Shown in pieces: positions 1 to 9,218 of a stretch of 64,000 nucleotides of DNA. Numbering within the stretch: position 1 is the first letter of the stretch; every line of letters starts with the position of its first letter. This stretch comes from Dokdonella_A sp963758365. Its GTDB lineage: Bacteria; Pseudomonadota; Gammaproteobacteria; Xanthomonadales; Rhodanobacteraceae. The translations under genes were made by a program, and so were the position numbers. The notes beneath the pieces were generated by a model. It did no database searches and was not told where the DNA came from. It saw only the letters and a list, made by a program, of their open reading frames with translations. The stretch spans positions 124,001-188,000 of the forward strand of contig CAVWVB010000001.1 of the NCBI GenBank assembly GCA_963758365.1, given 5' to 3'.

Positions 1-57
1 CCGCAAGGGTTGACCCGGTTCGCCGCGCGCTGCGCGCGAACCGGTTCGGGTCCGGCG

Positions 58-384
58 CTATTTGGGTCTCGGCGGCGCGACCGGAAACGGCATGATCTTG
101 TCGCCGCTGACCGCGTCGCGGATCGCAAGCGGACCGCGACGCGTGACTTCCTCGATACGCACGATCGCCTGGATCGGCACATGCAGCACGCTCGTATCCT
201 TGAACTCCTCGCGCAGGCGTTCCTCGGCCGGATCGACGACGAGGTTTTCGCCGGGCGCATCGAATACGAGGTCGCCGACCTCGGTGAATCCCCACAGCGC
301 GCTCGACGCGACGTGCCGCGCATGCAGTTCGATGCTCTTGCCCTGCGAGAGAAAGGTGACTTTGTAGAGTTTGTTCTTGCGCAT
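58..384 (-). CDS. DUF1820 family protein
   Basis: A small soluble protein of about 108 residues. The core (YKVTFLSQGK near the N-terminus, then an acidic LVVDPAEERLREEF segment) resembles the DUF1820 family of gammaproteobacteria, whose function is unknown. An in-frame ATG lies 54 bases further upstream, but the internal ATG at 384, giving MRKNKLYK, matches the usual start of the family and is preferred. There is no signal peptide or membrane segment. It lies upstream of the rhomboid gene on the same strand with about 155 bases between, so co-transcription is uncertain. Confidence 0.75.
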   Translation of the reverse strand: MRKNKLYKVTFLSQGKSIELHARHVASSALWGFTEVGDLVFDAPGENLVVDPAEERLREEFKDTSVLHVPIQAIVRIEEVTRRGPLAIRDAVSGDKIMPFPVAPPRPK

Positions 385-539
385 GGAAGGCCGGGAACCG
401 GAATGCGGGATTCGGAACCCGGAGCTTCCGCTTTCCAATCCTGAATCTCAAATCCCGATCCGGTCATGGAGCACGTGGCGCGTCTGTGCCGCGACCATGC
501 GAGCTGAAAAAGTCCAGGACGGACGCTTTCCGTATCCTG

Positions 540-1223
540 CTAGCCGCGCAGGCGCCGCTTCACGGCCGGTTTCGACAACAGCGCGAGCACGATGCCGATC
601 AGGAACCCCGCGATGTGGGTGCCCCAGGCAACCGCGCCGAACGCGGGGCCGACATAGGTGAACAGCAATTGCAGCGCGGCCCAGAACCCGATCAGCAAGG
701 GTGCCGGGATGCGCACGAATTCGAGGAACATGCCGAGCGGCAGCACGAGGCCGAGGCGCGCGCGCGGAAACAGCGCGAGATAGGTACCGACGATGCTCGA
801 TACGGCACCGCTGGATCCGATGATCGGCGCGTTCGTGCCGACCAGGGTCAGCGCGCCGACCAGGTTCGCGAGAGCGCCGCCGAGCACGAACAGCGCGAGA
901 AAGCGCGCCGAACCGAGCGCGCGTTCAGCCGGCACGCCGAACACGATCAGGAACAGCAGATTGCCGGTCAGGTGCAGCCAGTCCGCATGGATGAAGATCG
1001 CGGTGACCAGGCGCGCGGCGCGCAATTCGGTCAACTGCTGCAGCCAGGGCGCCTGCGCGTCGAGCAAGGTCGCGGGAACGGTTCCCCAATGCGTGAGCAC
1101 CGCGAGGCGTTGCGCAGGCGGCAGGCTCGCGAGCCAGACGAACACGACCACGCAGGCGGCGACGACCAGCAGGGTGGCCCAGGGCGGTGCCGGTCTGCGC
1201 CGGCTGGGCAACTGGACGAACAC
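540..1223 (-). CDS. rhomboid family intramembrane serine protease
   Basis: A 227-residue membrane protein with about six hydrophobic segments. The catalytic dyad is visible: Ser138 in the GSSG motif and His203 in WGTHIAGF. The HxxxxHxxxN motif of rhomboids (His79, His84, Asn88) lies in the second membrane segment. Rhomboids cleave transmembrane helices inside the inner membrane. The first segment (about 14-32) directly follows a short basic N-terminus, so there is no separate signal peptide. It lies just downstream of gspB on the same strand. The downstream FPRARL...PAPLLIGFW pattern fits ordinary bacterial rhomboids rather than the short rhombosortase subfamily. Substrate unknown. Confidence 0.9.
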   Translation of the reverse strand: MFVQLPSRRRPAPPWATLLVVAACVVVFVWLASLPPAQRLAVLTHWGTVPATLLDAQAPWLQQLTELRAARLVTAIFIHADWLHLTGNLLFLIVFGVPAERALGSARFLALFVLGGALANLVGALTLVGTNAPIIGSSGAVSSIVGTYLALFPRARLGLVLPLGMFLEFVRIPAPLLIGFWAALQLLFTYVGPAFGAVAWGTHIAGFLIGIVLALLSKPAVKRRLRG

Positions 1224-1360
1224 GGCGGCCGGTCCGGGGGGTGGCCTAGCGGACTGAAACGTTCATGTGCAGGGTGGATCGCGCCTGAATCGCGGGCGCC
1301 GGACGCGGGCCCGCGGCGGCACCCGCGGCGCGGCCATTCCGAAATGCGCGGGGCCGTCCA

Positions 1361-2206
1361 CTAGCGGCCGTCTCGCGGGTAGACGAAGCGCTTGCCCTTG
1401 AGGTCGAGCACGATGCCGTCGGCGCGGATCTCGCGCAGGATCAGGCCGTCGCCGAGATCGTCGCCTTCGACATGGCGCTCGCCGTCGATCACGACGAAGC
1501 GGTCCTGCGGCGCGTCGGCATACACATGCAGGGTCATCGCGAGCGCGGGTATGTCCTTGCGTGTCGAATACGGCAACTCCCAGATCGAGGGCAGGGCCGG
1601 CGCGGACGATCGCCGCGCGACCGCGGCGGGCGCGGTCGCCGGTCTCGCGACGCCGGGCACGTGCGGCGGCGGTGCCGGCTTCGGCGCAGCGGCCGCCGGT
1701 TGCGTGTCCATGGCGCGGGTATGCGGCGCGGTCGCGGTCGCGGGCGCATTCGGCGCCGCGTTCGTGCGCGCCGCGTGCGGTGCGCCCACGAGTGCGGACG
1801 GCGGCAGGTTTGCGACCGAACCGGGCCGGTTGCCCGCGAGCGGCGTCGCCGGCAGTGCGGTGGCCGGCGCGGGCCGGGCTCGCTGCGCAGGGGCCGCAGG
1901 CGCGCGCGCCACGGGCTCGCGCCGGGCCAGCGGATTGCGCGCAACCGGAGCGTGCGGCGTGGGCGCCGCGACGTGCGGTGGAGCGGCCGCCGGCGTCGCG
2001 GTGTCGGCGTGGCGATCGACCGGCGCGCGCGCAGGAGTGCGCAGCAGCCACCAGCCGACCCCGAGCGCGATCGCAATCAGCGCGGCCAGCAGCGGCAATC
2101 CGCTGCGACGCCGGCGCGAGACGATGATCGGCGTGCCCAGATTGGGCGCTTCGCCGAGCCGGCGTTGCTGCTCGGATTTTTTCAGTGCTTCGAGAATCAG
2201 CGACAT
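1361..2206 (-). CDS. gspB: general secretion pathway protein B (GspB/ExeB-like)
   Basis: A protein of 281 residues. The N-terminal MSLILEALKKSEQQRR is the hallmark of GspB/ExeB. One membrane helix follows at about 36-56, then a long Ala/Pro-rich linker (about 60-200) that should span the periplasm. A conserved C-terminal domain of about 70 residues (WELPYSTRK... to FVYPRDGR) resembles the GspC/PilP-like domain. In Aeromonas, ExeA and ExeB form an inner-membrane complex that binds peptidoglycan and helps the secretin ExeD assemble. The start at 2206 was chosen over a longer frame because MSLILEALKK is the family start. It lies 107 bases downstream of gspA on the same strand. No other type II secretion genes are in the window. 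Confidence 0.88.
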   Translation of the reverse strand: MSLILEALKKSEQQRRLGEAPNLGTPIIVSRRRRSGLPLLAALIAIALGVGWWLLRTPARAPVDRHADTATPAAAPPHVAAPTPHAPVARNPLARREPVARAPAAPAQRARPAPATALPATPLAGNRPGSVANLPPSALVGAPHAARTNAAPNAPATATAPHTRAMDTQPAAAAPKPAPPPHVPGVARPATAPAAVARRSSAPALPSIWELPYSTRKDIPALAMTLHVYADAPQDRFVVIDGERHVEGDDLGDGLILREIRADGIVLDLKGKRFVYPRDGR

Positions 2207-2313
2207 GGAGTTTCCTGATCGGTTTGCCGCAACCTGCAAGCGACCTGCTGCAGCCTGCGCGGCCGCTCGCCGCACACCTGCCGCGTCGACGCGTCAGAGC
2301 CGCGGGCGTCCAT

Positions 2314-3909
2314 CTACTCGACGGTCCTTGCCAGGTGCGGGCCTGCATCGTCGAGCGCGGACAGCGCGAACAAGGTCTCGGGACCGATGATGCCATCGGC
2401 GCGGATCCCGTAGGCCTGTTGCAGCTTGCGCACGCGTTCCTCGAGTGGTGCGTCGAACACCGCGGGCACGCTCGCGCCGCTGCCGCCGTCAAACGTCTTC
2501 AGCCGGTCCATCACCCAGGCGACGCCCGCGCCGGTGGCGCCGCGCGCGAGGGTTGCGGGTACGTCTGCCGGCAGGCGCCACAGCGCGATGAAATCGCCGC
2601 TCCAGAACTTCGACAGCGATCCGCGCGCAAGTTCATAGCGGGTGCCGGCCAGGTCGAGGCGCACATGCTGTTTGCCCGCGCCCTGCATCAGCACGTAGGT
2701 CGGTTGCGCCGGCTTGCCGAGCAGCAGGATCAGCGGACGGTCGAAGCGGGTCAGCTGCTGCAGCGCGGCGTGACCGCGCAGGCACGCGACGCCCGGGGCG
2801 ACGATGGCCTGGCAGCGACTCGCGTCGCGCACCGAAACCGTGTTCGCGTCGACCTGCCAGCGTGCGAGCAGCTGGGTGAATGCGATGAGTTCGGAATCGG
2901 GCACGCTGGCCAGACGCGCCTCGAGGCGTGCGGCCTCGGCGTCGACCGCGGGCGCGGGTGCGGCGACCGGAGAGGCGGGTTCGAACTTCGGCGCGTCCGG
3001 CCGTGTCCGCCACCACCAGCCCGCCGCGACGACTGCGAGCGCGAGCAGCGCGGCCGCGGCCCAGCGACCATAGCGATGCACCCAGTAGCGCGCGTGTCCG
3101 GGCAGGGTCTCGTCCGCGGCGCGGTTGACCAGACGTTCGCCGATCGTGGTCTGCTCGCGCGCATATCCGGCCATCAGCGCGCGGTCGGCGATGATGTTGA
3201 CGAGTCGCGGCACGCCGCCGGAGCGCTGGTAGAGCGCCTTCAGGCCGAGCCGCGAAAACGGGATGCGCGAGCAGCCCGCGACCGCCATGCGATGGCGCAC
3301 GTAGGTTTCGGTCTCGGCCGCGTCGAGCGGGGTCAGGTGGTAGCGCGCGGTGATGCGCTGGGCGAGCTGGCGCAGTTCGGGGCGGTCCAGCATTGCGCGC
3401 AGCTCCGGCTGCCCGAGCAGGATGATCTGCAGCAGCTTCTGCGTCGGCGTTTCCAGGTTGGTCAGCAGGCGCACCTGTTCGAGCGATTCGGTCGACAGGT
3501 TCTGCGCCTCGTCGACGATCAGGACCACGCGCAGGCCCTGCGCGTACGCATCGAGCAGGAACGCGTTCAGGGTATCGGTCAGCGCCTTGAGGCTGCCGCG
3601 CTTGCCCTGAATGTCGAGCTTGAGCTCCTCGCAGACCGATTCGACCAGTTCGACCGGCGACAGCTTCGGATTCAGGACCAGCGCGACGCGCGTGTTCTCG
3701 GGCAGCTGGTCGAGCAGCAGGCGGCACAGCGTGGTCTTGCCGGTACCGACCTCGCCGGTCAGCTGCACGAAGCCGCCGCTGCCGCCCTTGCCGATCCCGT
3801 AGAGCAGGTGCGCGAGCGCATCGCGGTGGCGTTCCGAGAGGAACACGTAGCGGGGGTCGGGGGTGATCGAAAACGGCGGCTCGCGCAGGCCGTAGAACTC
3901 GAGATACAT
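2314..3909 (-). CDS. gspA: GspA/ExeA-type AAA ATPase with peptidoglycan-binding domain
   Basis: A 531-residue protein. The N-terminal AAA domain has Walker A GEVGTGKT at 52-59, a Walker B VVLIVDEAQ near residue 130 and a conserved sensor region (LLGQPEL). A membrane helix follows at about 285-305, then a periplasmic part that ends with a peptidoglycan-binding domain (LQQAYGIRADGIIGPETL). This architecture matches ExeA/GspA, the ATPase partner of GspB in secretin assembly. MYLEFYGL at the start matches the family. The adjacent gspB strongly supports the assignment. Its client secreted proteins could include the large exported proteins in this window, but that is inference. Confidence 0.9.
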   Translation of the reverse strand: MYLEFYGLREPPFSITPDPRYVFLSERHRDALAHLLYGIGKGGSGGFVQLTGEVGTGKTTLCRLLLDQLPENTRVALVLNPKLSPVELVESVCEELKLDIQGKRGSLKALTDTLNAFLLDAYAQGLRVVLIVDEAQNLSTESLEQVRLLTNLETPTQKLLQIILLGQPELRAMLDRPELRQLAQRITARYHLTPLDAAETETYVRHRMAVAGCSRIPFSRLGLKALYQRSGGVPRLVNIIADRALMAGYAREQTTIGERLVNRAADETLPGHARYWVHRYGRWAAAALLALAVVAAGWWWRTRPDAPKFEPASPVAAPAPAVDAEAARLEARLASVPDSELIAFTQLLARWQVDANTVSVRDASRCQAIVAPGVACLRGHAALQQLTRFDRPLILLLGKPAQPTYVLMQGAGKQHVRLDLAGTRYELARGSLSKFWSGDFIALWRLPADVPATLARGATGAGVAWVMDRLKTFDGGSGASVPAVFDAPLEERVRKLQQAYGIRADGIIGPETLFALSALDDAGPHLARTVE

Positions 3910-4065
3910 GCGGCTACTTTACCCGACCCGTCGCGGCCGGGGCTGGGTGGCCGCGGATGCCCCGTTGGTGGGCCGGCCGCGCGCCGCGTGCGGATGGCGC
4001 ACGCCGCGGGACCGGGATAAAATGTGACGCAGTTCACATTCCGGGATTTGCCCAGGGGGATATCC

Positions 4066-6801
4066 ATGGCAGGTCGGGTCGTCCGCAGCGTCTTGATCCT
4101 GCTGCTGTTCGCGGCTTCCGGGCTCGTGCCCGCGCAGAACCTGCCGGCCGATTTCCGGCGCACCGACCCGATCGTCGCGCGCACGCAGCCGACCGGCGTG
4201 TATTTCTCCCATGACGGGCGCGTGTTCGTGACCGAGAAGAGCGGCCAGATCTGGGTCTACCAGAACCTGCTCGACAGCAGTCCGCACCTGCTCGTCGATC
4301 TCGGCGCGAACGTGCACAATTTCTGGGACCGCGGCCTGCTCGGCTTTGCGCTCGATCCGCACTTTCCCGAAGTGCCTTACGTCTACGTGCAGTACGGGTA
4401 CAACGGCGGCCTCGGCCTCGGCGGCCCGGTGCCGCGCTGGCCCTCGACTTCGTGCCCGACTCCACCGGGCGCGACCACCAACGGCGGCGGCTGCGTGATC
4501 AGCGGGCGCATCTCGCGGCTGACCGTCGGCGGCAACGTCGCGAATGGCGAACAGGTGCTCGTCGAAGACTGGTACCAGCAGTTCCCGAGCCATTCGATCG
4601 GCACGATCGCGTTCGGCCCGGATGGCTACCTCTATGCGGGCGGCGGCGACGGCGCGAGTTTCAACGGCCATGACTACGGCCAGTGGGGCAACCCGCAGTA
4701 TCCGGACGAGCGCTCGCCGCTGAATCCGTCCAACCCGGGTGACCCGGCCACCAACCAGGGCGGCTCGCTGCGCTCGCAGGGCCTCGAGATCCGCGCGCAG
4801 TACAACGCGGCCGGCCACGATGTCTGGCTCGACGGCAGCATCATCCGCATCGATCCCGCGAGCGTGAACGGCGAGGGCGCGCCGGGCAATCCGCTCGACA
4901 GCGACCCGTGGCCGAACGCGCGGCGGATCATCGCGTACGGCCTGCGCAATCCGTTCCGTTTCACGTTCCGCCCCGGCAGTGGCGGCGAAGTCTGGGTCGG
5001 CGACGTCGGCGAAGGTACCTGGGAGGAAATCGACCGTATCCCCGCGCTGCCCGCGGCGGGCGGCGCGAGCCTGGTCAACTTCGGCTGGCCGTGCTTCGAA
5101 GGCCGGCCCGGCCCCAACCACATCCACCACCCAGGCTTCGACGCGACCCCGATCTGCATCGCGCTCTATTCCGGCGGCGACAGCGGCGGCTTCACGCCGC
5201 AGACGCCGCCCTGGTACACCTACGTCCACCAGGGTAGCGGCTCCGACATCACCGGACTCGCGTTCTACACCGGCACGAGCTATCCGGCCGCGTACCAGAA
5301 CTCGCTGTTCTTCGCCGACAACAGCCGCACGGTGATCTTCAACATCCCGTTCGTCGATGCGAACCACGACGGCATTCCCGATCCGCCCGCAGACAGCACC
5401 GCGGCCGCGTTCTACGGCGGCGCAAGCGCGACCGCGGTGCAGCTGGCCACGGGTCCGGGCGGCGACCTGTTCTTCGCCAACCTCAATACCGGCCGCATCT
5501 CGCGGATCTCGTACTGCGCGGGCGGCTGCACGAATCGCGCGCCGTCCGCGGCGATCGCGCTCGCGGCCGGCTCGACCGCGGCCGGCGCGCCGCGCACGAT
5601 CGCATTCAGCGCCTCGAACAGCATCGATCCCGATGCCGACGGCCTCGCCTACGCCTGGGACCTCGACGGCGACGGTGCATTCGACGATGCGAGCGGCGTG
5701 TCCGCGAGCGCGTTCTACGGCGCCAACGGGCCGCACGAGGTCGCGGTGCGCGTCGACGACGGCCACGGCGGCGCCGACATCGCGCGCATGCGTGTCGAGG
5801 TGACCAACACCGCGCCGAGCGTGACGATCACGAGTCCGGCCGCGTCGCTGCTCTGGGCCAGCGGCGACGCGATCGCGCTGACCGCGACCAGCAGCGATGC
5901 GCAGCAGGGCACGCTGCCGGATGCGGCACTGGCCTGGCAGGTGTTCCGCGAAGACTGCACGAACGACGATTTCACGGGCTGCAGCGAGACCCTGCTCGGC
6001 GCGTTCAGCGGCTCGAGTACGCAGGTCGTCGCGCCCGACGCGAGCTTCCCCGCGTACCTGCGCATCGTGCTGACCGGTACCGACAACGGCGGCCTGACCG
6101 CGACCGCGCAGGTCGCGATCTACCCGGCCACGGCCGCGCTGACGCTCGCGTCGGCGCCGGCCGGTCTCGCGCTCGTGTTCGACGGCAGCAGCGCGATCGC
6201 GCCGCACACGCACACGGTCATCGTCAATGCGGGCTTTACGGTCGGTGCGCCGACGCCGCAGGCGCTGTCCGCAACCTGGTACGACTTCGTCATGTGGTCG
6301 GACGGTGGCGCCGCGACCCATGTCGCGCACCTGGCGAGCACCGCGCCGGCGACGCTGACCGCGACCTTCGCGGCGCCGGCCGACATCGCGGTCGCGCTCG
6401 ACGACGGCCTCGCGGTGGTCAATACCGGGCAGACCGTGACCTGGACCCTGGGCGTGGACAATCCCGGCGCGAATGCGCTCGCGGGCGTCGGCATCGGCGC
6501 GAGCCTGCCGGCCGGCCTGCTCGATGCGCACTGGACCTGCATCGCGAGCGCGGGCTCGACCTGCGCGGCCGGCGGCAGCGGTGCGCCGCTCGACAGCGCG
6601 TATCTGGCCAGCGCCGGCCATCTGAGCTACGTGATCGAGGCCACGGTCGCAGACGATGCCGTCGGCCCGTTGACCGTCGCTGCGAGCGCGAGCGTGCCGG
6701 CCGGCTATGTCAACCTGAGTCCTGGCAACGACAGCGCGAGCGACACCGACGCGGTATTCGCCGACGTGATCCTGCGCGACGGCTTCGAGCTGGCGCACTG
6801 A
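4066..6801 (+). CDS. secreted PQQ-type glucose/sorbosone dehydrogenase with PKD and DUF11 domains
   Basis: A protein of about 911 residues. A signal peptide (MAGRVVRSVLILLLF...) is cleaved near VPAQN. The next 450 residues form a six-bladed propeller of the glucose/sorbosone dehydrogenase (GSDH) family: GVYFSHDGRVFV, a GYLYAGGGDG stretch and AYGLRNPFRF are typical. These enzymes oxidise sugars or aldoses with bound PQQ in the periplasm or outside the cell. A PKD-like domain (AYAWDLDGDGAFDD) and a DUF11-like domain follow. The protein ends in ...ILRDGFELAH, a tail shared with other exported proteins here. ATG 4066 was chosen because it follows AGGGGGATAT and begins the signal peptide; an upstream in-frame ATG at 4024 lacks this. 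The substrate is not predictable. Confidence 0.82.
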   Translation: MAGRVVRSVLILLLFAASGLVPAQNLPADFRRTDPIVARTQPTGVYFSHDGRVFVTEKSGQIWVYQNLLDSSPHLLVDLGANVHNFWDRGLLGFALDPHFPEVPYVYVQYGYNGGLGLGGPVPRWPSTSCPTPPGATTNGGGCVISGRISRLTVGGNVANGEQVLVEDWYQQFPSHSIGTIAFGPDGYLYAGGGDGASFNGHDYGQWGNPQYPDERSPLNPSNPGDPATNQGGSLRSQGLEIRAQYNAAGHDVWLDGSIIRIDPASVNGEGAPGNPLDSDPWPNARRIIAYGLRNPFRFTFRPGSGGEVWVGDVGEGTWEEIDRIPALPAAGGASLVNFGWPCFEGRPGPNHIHHPGFDATPICIALYSGGDSGGFTPQTPPWYTYVHQGSGSDITGLAFYTGTSYPAAYQNSLFFADNSRTVIFNIPFVDANHDGIPDPPADSTAAAFYGGASATAVQLATGPGGDLFFANLNTGRISRISYCAGGCTNRAPSAAIALAAGSTAAGAPRTIAFSASNSIDPDADGLAYAWDLDGDGAFDDASGVSASAFYGANGPHEVAVRVDDGHGGADIARMRVEVTNTAPSVTITSPAASLLWASGDAIALTATSSDAQQGTLPDAALAWQVFREDCTNDDFTGCSETLLGAFSGSSTQVVAPDASFPAYLRIVLTGTDNGGLTATAQVAIYPATAALTLASAPAGLALVFDGSSAIAPHTHTVIVNAGFTVGAPTPQALSATWYDFVMWSDGGAATHVAHLASTAPATLTATFAAPADIAVALDDGLAVVNTGQTVTWTLGVDNPGANALAGVGIGASLPAGLLDAHWTCIASAGSTCAAGGSGAPLDSAYLASAGHLSYVIEATVADDAVGPLTVAASASVPAGYVNLSPGNDSASDTDAVFADVILRDGFELAH

Positions 6802-6906
6802 ACGCGGACTCGTTTCGCGCGCAGCGGCCCTGGTTTTCGAGGCCGTGGCGGTGCGCGTATGCACGAAATCGCGTGGCGGCGGTGAAATTGCCGCGGATCG
6901 TGCAAG

Positions 6907-9096
6907 ATGGCGGTCTCTTTAGCGGTCATCAGCGCCATGTCCTCGACCTCGCCGCGCTCATCGCGTGCCGCCCGCCTGCTGCTCGCGATCGTGCTCGTCG
7001 CGGCGGTCGTGCTGTTCTTCGCATTCGGTCTGCAACGCTATCTGAGTCTCGACGCGCTCAAGACACAGCAGGCCGCGCTCGCGTCCTACAACGCGGCGCA
7101 TCCGTGGACCGTGCTGGCCGTGTTCTTCGCGCTCTATGTCGCGATCACTGCCTCGTCGCTGCCCGGCGCGGCGCTGCTGACGCTCGCCGCAGGCGCGTTG
7201 TTCGGACTGCTCGCGGGCACCGTGCTGGTCTCGTTCGCATCGAGTGTCGGCGCGACCCTCGCGTTTCTGGCCAGTCGCTTCCTGTTTCGCGACTGGGTCA
7301 GGCAGCGCTTCGGCAAGCGTCTCGCCGCGATCGACCGCGGGATCGATCGCGAGGGCGCGTTCTACCTGTTCACCTTGCGTCTGGTGCCGGTATTCCCGTT
7401 CTTCATGATCAACCTGCTGATGGGCCTGACCGGCATTCGCGTCTGGACGTTCTACGCCGTGAGCCAGCTCGGCATGCTCGCTGGAACGGTCGTCTATGTG
7501 AATGCGGGTACGCAGCTCGCGCGGATCCATTCGCTCTCGGGGATACTTTCCCCGACCCTGATCGGTTCGTTCGTGCTGCTCGGCGTGTTCCCGCTGTTCG
7601 CGCGCTGGATCGTCACGCGCTTCAAGGCGCGCCGCGTGTATGCGAAATGGACGCGTCCGCGCCACTACGACCGCAACCTGATCGTGATCGGCGCGGGTTC
7701 CGCGGGCCTGGTCAGCGCGTTGATCGCAACGACCGTGCGCGCGAAGGTCACCCTGGTCGAAGCCGGACGCATGGGCGGTGATTGCCTCAATACCGGCTGC
7801 GTGCCTTCGAAGACCCTGATCCGCAGCGCGAAGCTGCTTGCGCAGGCGCGTCGCGCGCAGGATTTCGGGCTCGCACGCGTGGATGCCGAGTTCGACTTCG
7901 GCGACGTGATGGAGCGCGTGCAGCGCGCGATCGAAACGATCGCGCCGCATGATTCGGTCGAGCGCTATCGCGGCCTCGGGGTCGACGTGCGCACGGGCCA
8001 CGCGCGGATCACTTCGCCCTGGACCGTCGAGATCGACGGCGCCGCGTTGACCACGCGCGCGATCGTGATCGCGGCCGGCGCGGAACCGTTCGTGCCGCCG
8101 ATTCCGGGTCTCGCCGAAGCGGATCCGCTGACCTCGGACACGGTATGGAACCTGCGCAAACTGCCGCGCCGCCTTGCGGTGCTCGGCGGCGGGCCGATCG
8201 GCTGCGAACTCGCACAGGCATTCGCGCGTCTGGGCAGCGAGGTGACCCAGGTCGAACTCGCCGAGCGCCTGCTCTTGCGCGAGGACGACGAAGTCTCCGC
8301 GTTCGCACGCGCGCGCCTCGAGGCGGACGGCGTGCGCGTGCTGAGCGGACACAAGGCGGTTGCGGTCGAGCAGGACGCGCACGGCCGGCGTCTGCTCTGC
8401 GAGCACGCCGACGCGCGCGTCGAAGTCGCGTTCGACGCGATCCTGGTCGCGGTCGGCCGCAAGCCGCGCACGAGCGGCTATGGGCTCGAGGAACTCGGCA
8501 TCCCGCTGTCGAAGTCGAAGACGGTCGAGACCGACGAGTACCTGCAGACGCTGTTCCCGAACATCCATGCCTGCGGCGATGTCGCCGGGCCCTACCAGTT
8601 CACCCACGTCGCCGCGCACCAGGCCTGGTATGCGACGGTGAACGCGCTGTTCGGCGGCTGGCACCGCTTCCGTGCCGACTACCGGGTGATCCCGGCGGTC
8701 ACGTTCATGGATCCGGAAATCGCGCGCGTGGGTCTGAACGAACGCGAAGCGAAGGAGCAGGACACCGCGTTCGAAGTGACGCGCTATGAACTCGACGAAC
8801 TCGATCGCGCAATCACCGAAGGCGAGACGCTCGGCTTCGTCAAGGTGCTGACCGTACCCGGCAAGGACCGCATCCTCGGTGCGACCATCGTCGGCGCGCA
8901 TGCAGGCGAGCTGCTCGCCGAGATGACCCTCGCGATGCGCCACCGGCTCGGTCTCAAGAAGATCCTGGCCACCGTGCATGCATATCCGACTTTCGCCGAA
9001 GCGAACAAGTACGCGGCCGGCGCGTGGCGCAAGGCGCATGCGCCGCAGCGCGTGCTCGGCTGGCTCGAGCGCTACCATCGCTGGAGGCGCGCATGA
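6907..9096 (+). CDS. TVP38/TMEM64 membrane domain fused to FAD-dependent pyridine nucleotide-disulfide oxidoreductase
   Basis: A 729-residue fusion. Residues about 20-235 form a TVP38/TMEM64 (DedA-like, VTT) membrane domain with several helices and the typical FRDWVRQRFG and RLVPVFPFFMINLLMG motifs. Residues about 255-729 are a class I flavoprotein disulfide reductase: the FAD-binding GAGSAG motif, the redox-active pair in GGDCLNTGCVPSK, an NAD(P)-binding GGGPIGCE, the FAD motif HACGDVAGP and a C-terminal dimerisation domain containing HAYPTFAE. It opens the putative arsenosugar operon and overlaps the next reading frame by ATGA. A second ATG at 6937 is equally possible as start; neither has a strong ribosome-binding site. 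Such fusions occur beside arsS genes; their exact reaction is unproved. Confidence 0.82.
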   Translation: MAVSLAVISAMSSTSPRSSRAARLLLAIVLVAAVVLFFAFGLQRYLSLDALKTQQAALASYNAAHPWTVLAVFFALYVAITASSLPGAALLTLAAGALFGLLAGTVLVSFASSVGATLAFLASRFLFRDWVRQRFGKRLAAIDRGIDREGAFYLFTLRLVPVFPFFMINLLMGLTGIRVWTFYAVSQLGMLAGTVVYVNAGTQLARIHSLSGILSPTLIGSFVLLGVFPLFARWIVTRFKARRVYAKWTRPRHYDRNLIVIGAGSAGLVSALIATTVRAKVTLVEAGRMGGDCLNTGCVPSKTLIRSAKLLAQARRAQDFGLARVDAEFDFGDVMERVQRAIETIAPHDSVERYRGLGVDVRTGHARITSPWTVEIDGAALTTRAIVIAAGAEPFVPPIPGLAEADPLTSDTVWNLRKLPRRLAVLGGGPIGCELAQAFARLGSEVTQVELAERLLLREDDEVSAFARARLEADGVRVLSGHKAVAVEQDAHGRRLLCEHADARVEVAFDAILVAVGRKPRTSGYGLEELGIPLSKSKTVETDEYLQTLFPNIHACGDVAGPYQFTHVAAHQAWYATVNALFGGWHRFRADYRVIPAVTFMDPEIARVGLNEREAKEQDTAFEVTRYELDELDRAITEGETLGFVKVLTVPGKDRILGATIVGAHAGELLAEMTLAMRHRLGLKKILATVHAYPTFAEANKYAAGAWRKAHAPQRVLGWLERYHRWRRA

Positions 9097-9218
9097 GCAC
9101 GACCGACGTGCGCGTGCCGGTCGCGGCAGCGCTCGCACCCTGTTCGGGCGTGGACGCTATCCTCGCGGTCGACCCGCGTTTCGCGGCGGCATCGTCCCGC
9201 CCGCAGGCCAGGCCATGA
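9093..9218 (+). CDS. small ORF between the oxidoreductase and arsS
   Basis: A 41-codon frame that starts at the ATGA overlap with the preceding stop and ends at an ATGA overlap with the arsS start, so all three are perfectly coupled. The peptide (MSTTDVRVPVAAALAP...) has one cysteine and no recognisable domain or membrane segment. It may be a real coupling peptide, or only a spacer that keeps ribosomes moving into arsS. No homology is recognised. Confidence 0.3.
   Translation: MSTTDVRVPVAAALAPCSGVDAILAVDPRFAAASSRPQARP

Noticed and set aside
540..1223. Rhombosortase that might process C-terminal tails
   Set aside because: No GlyGly-CTERM proteins are seen, and the motif context fits ordinary rhomboids better.
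3919..6864. Minus-strand open frame of 981 codons opposite the PQQ dehydrogenase
   Set aside because: Arg/Ala/Asp-rich with no domains; a shadow of the GC-rich gene on the plus strand.
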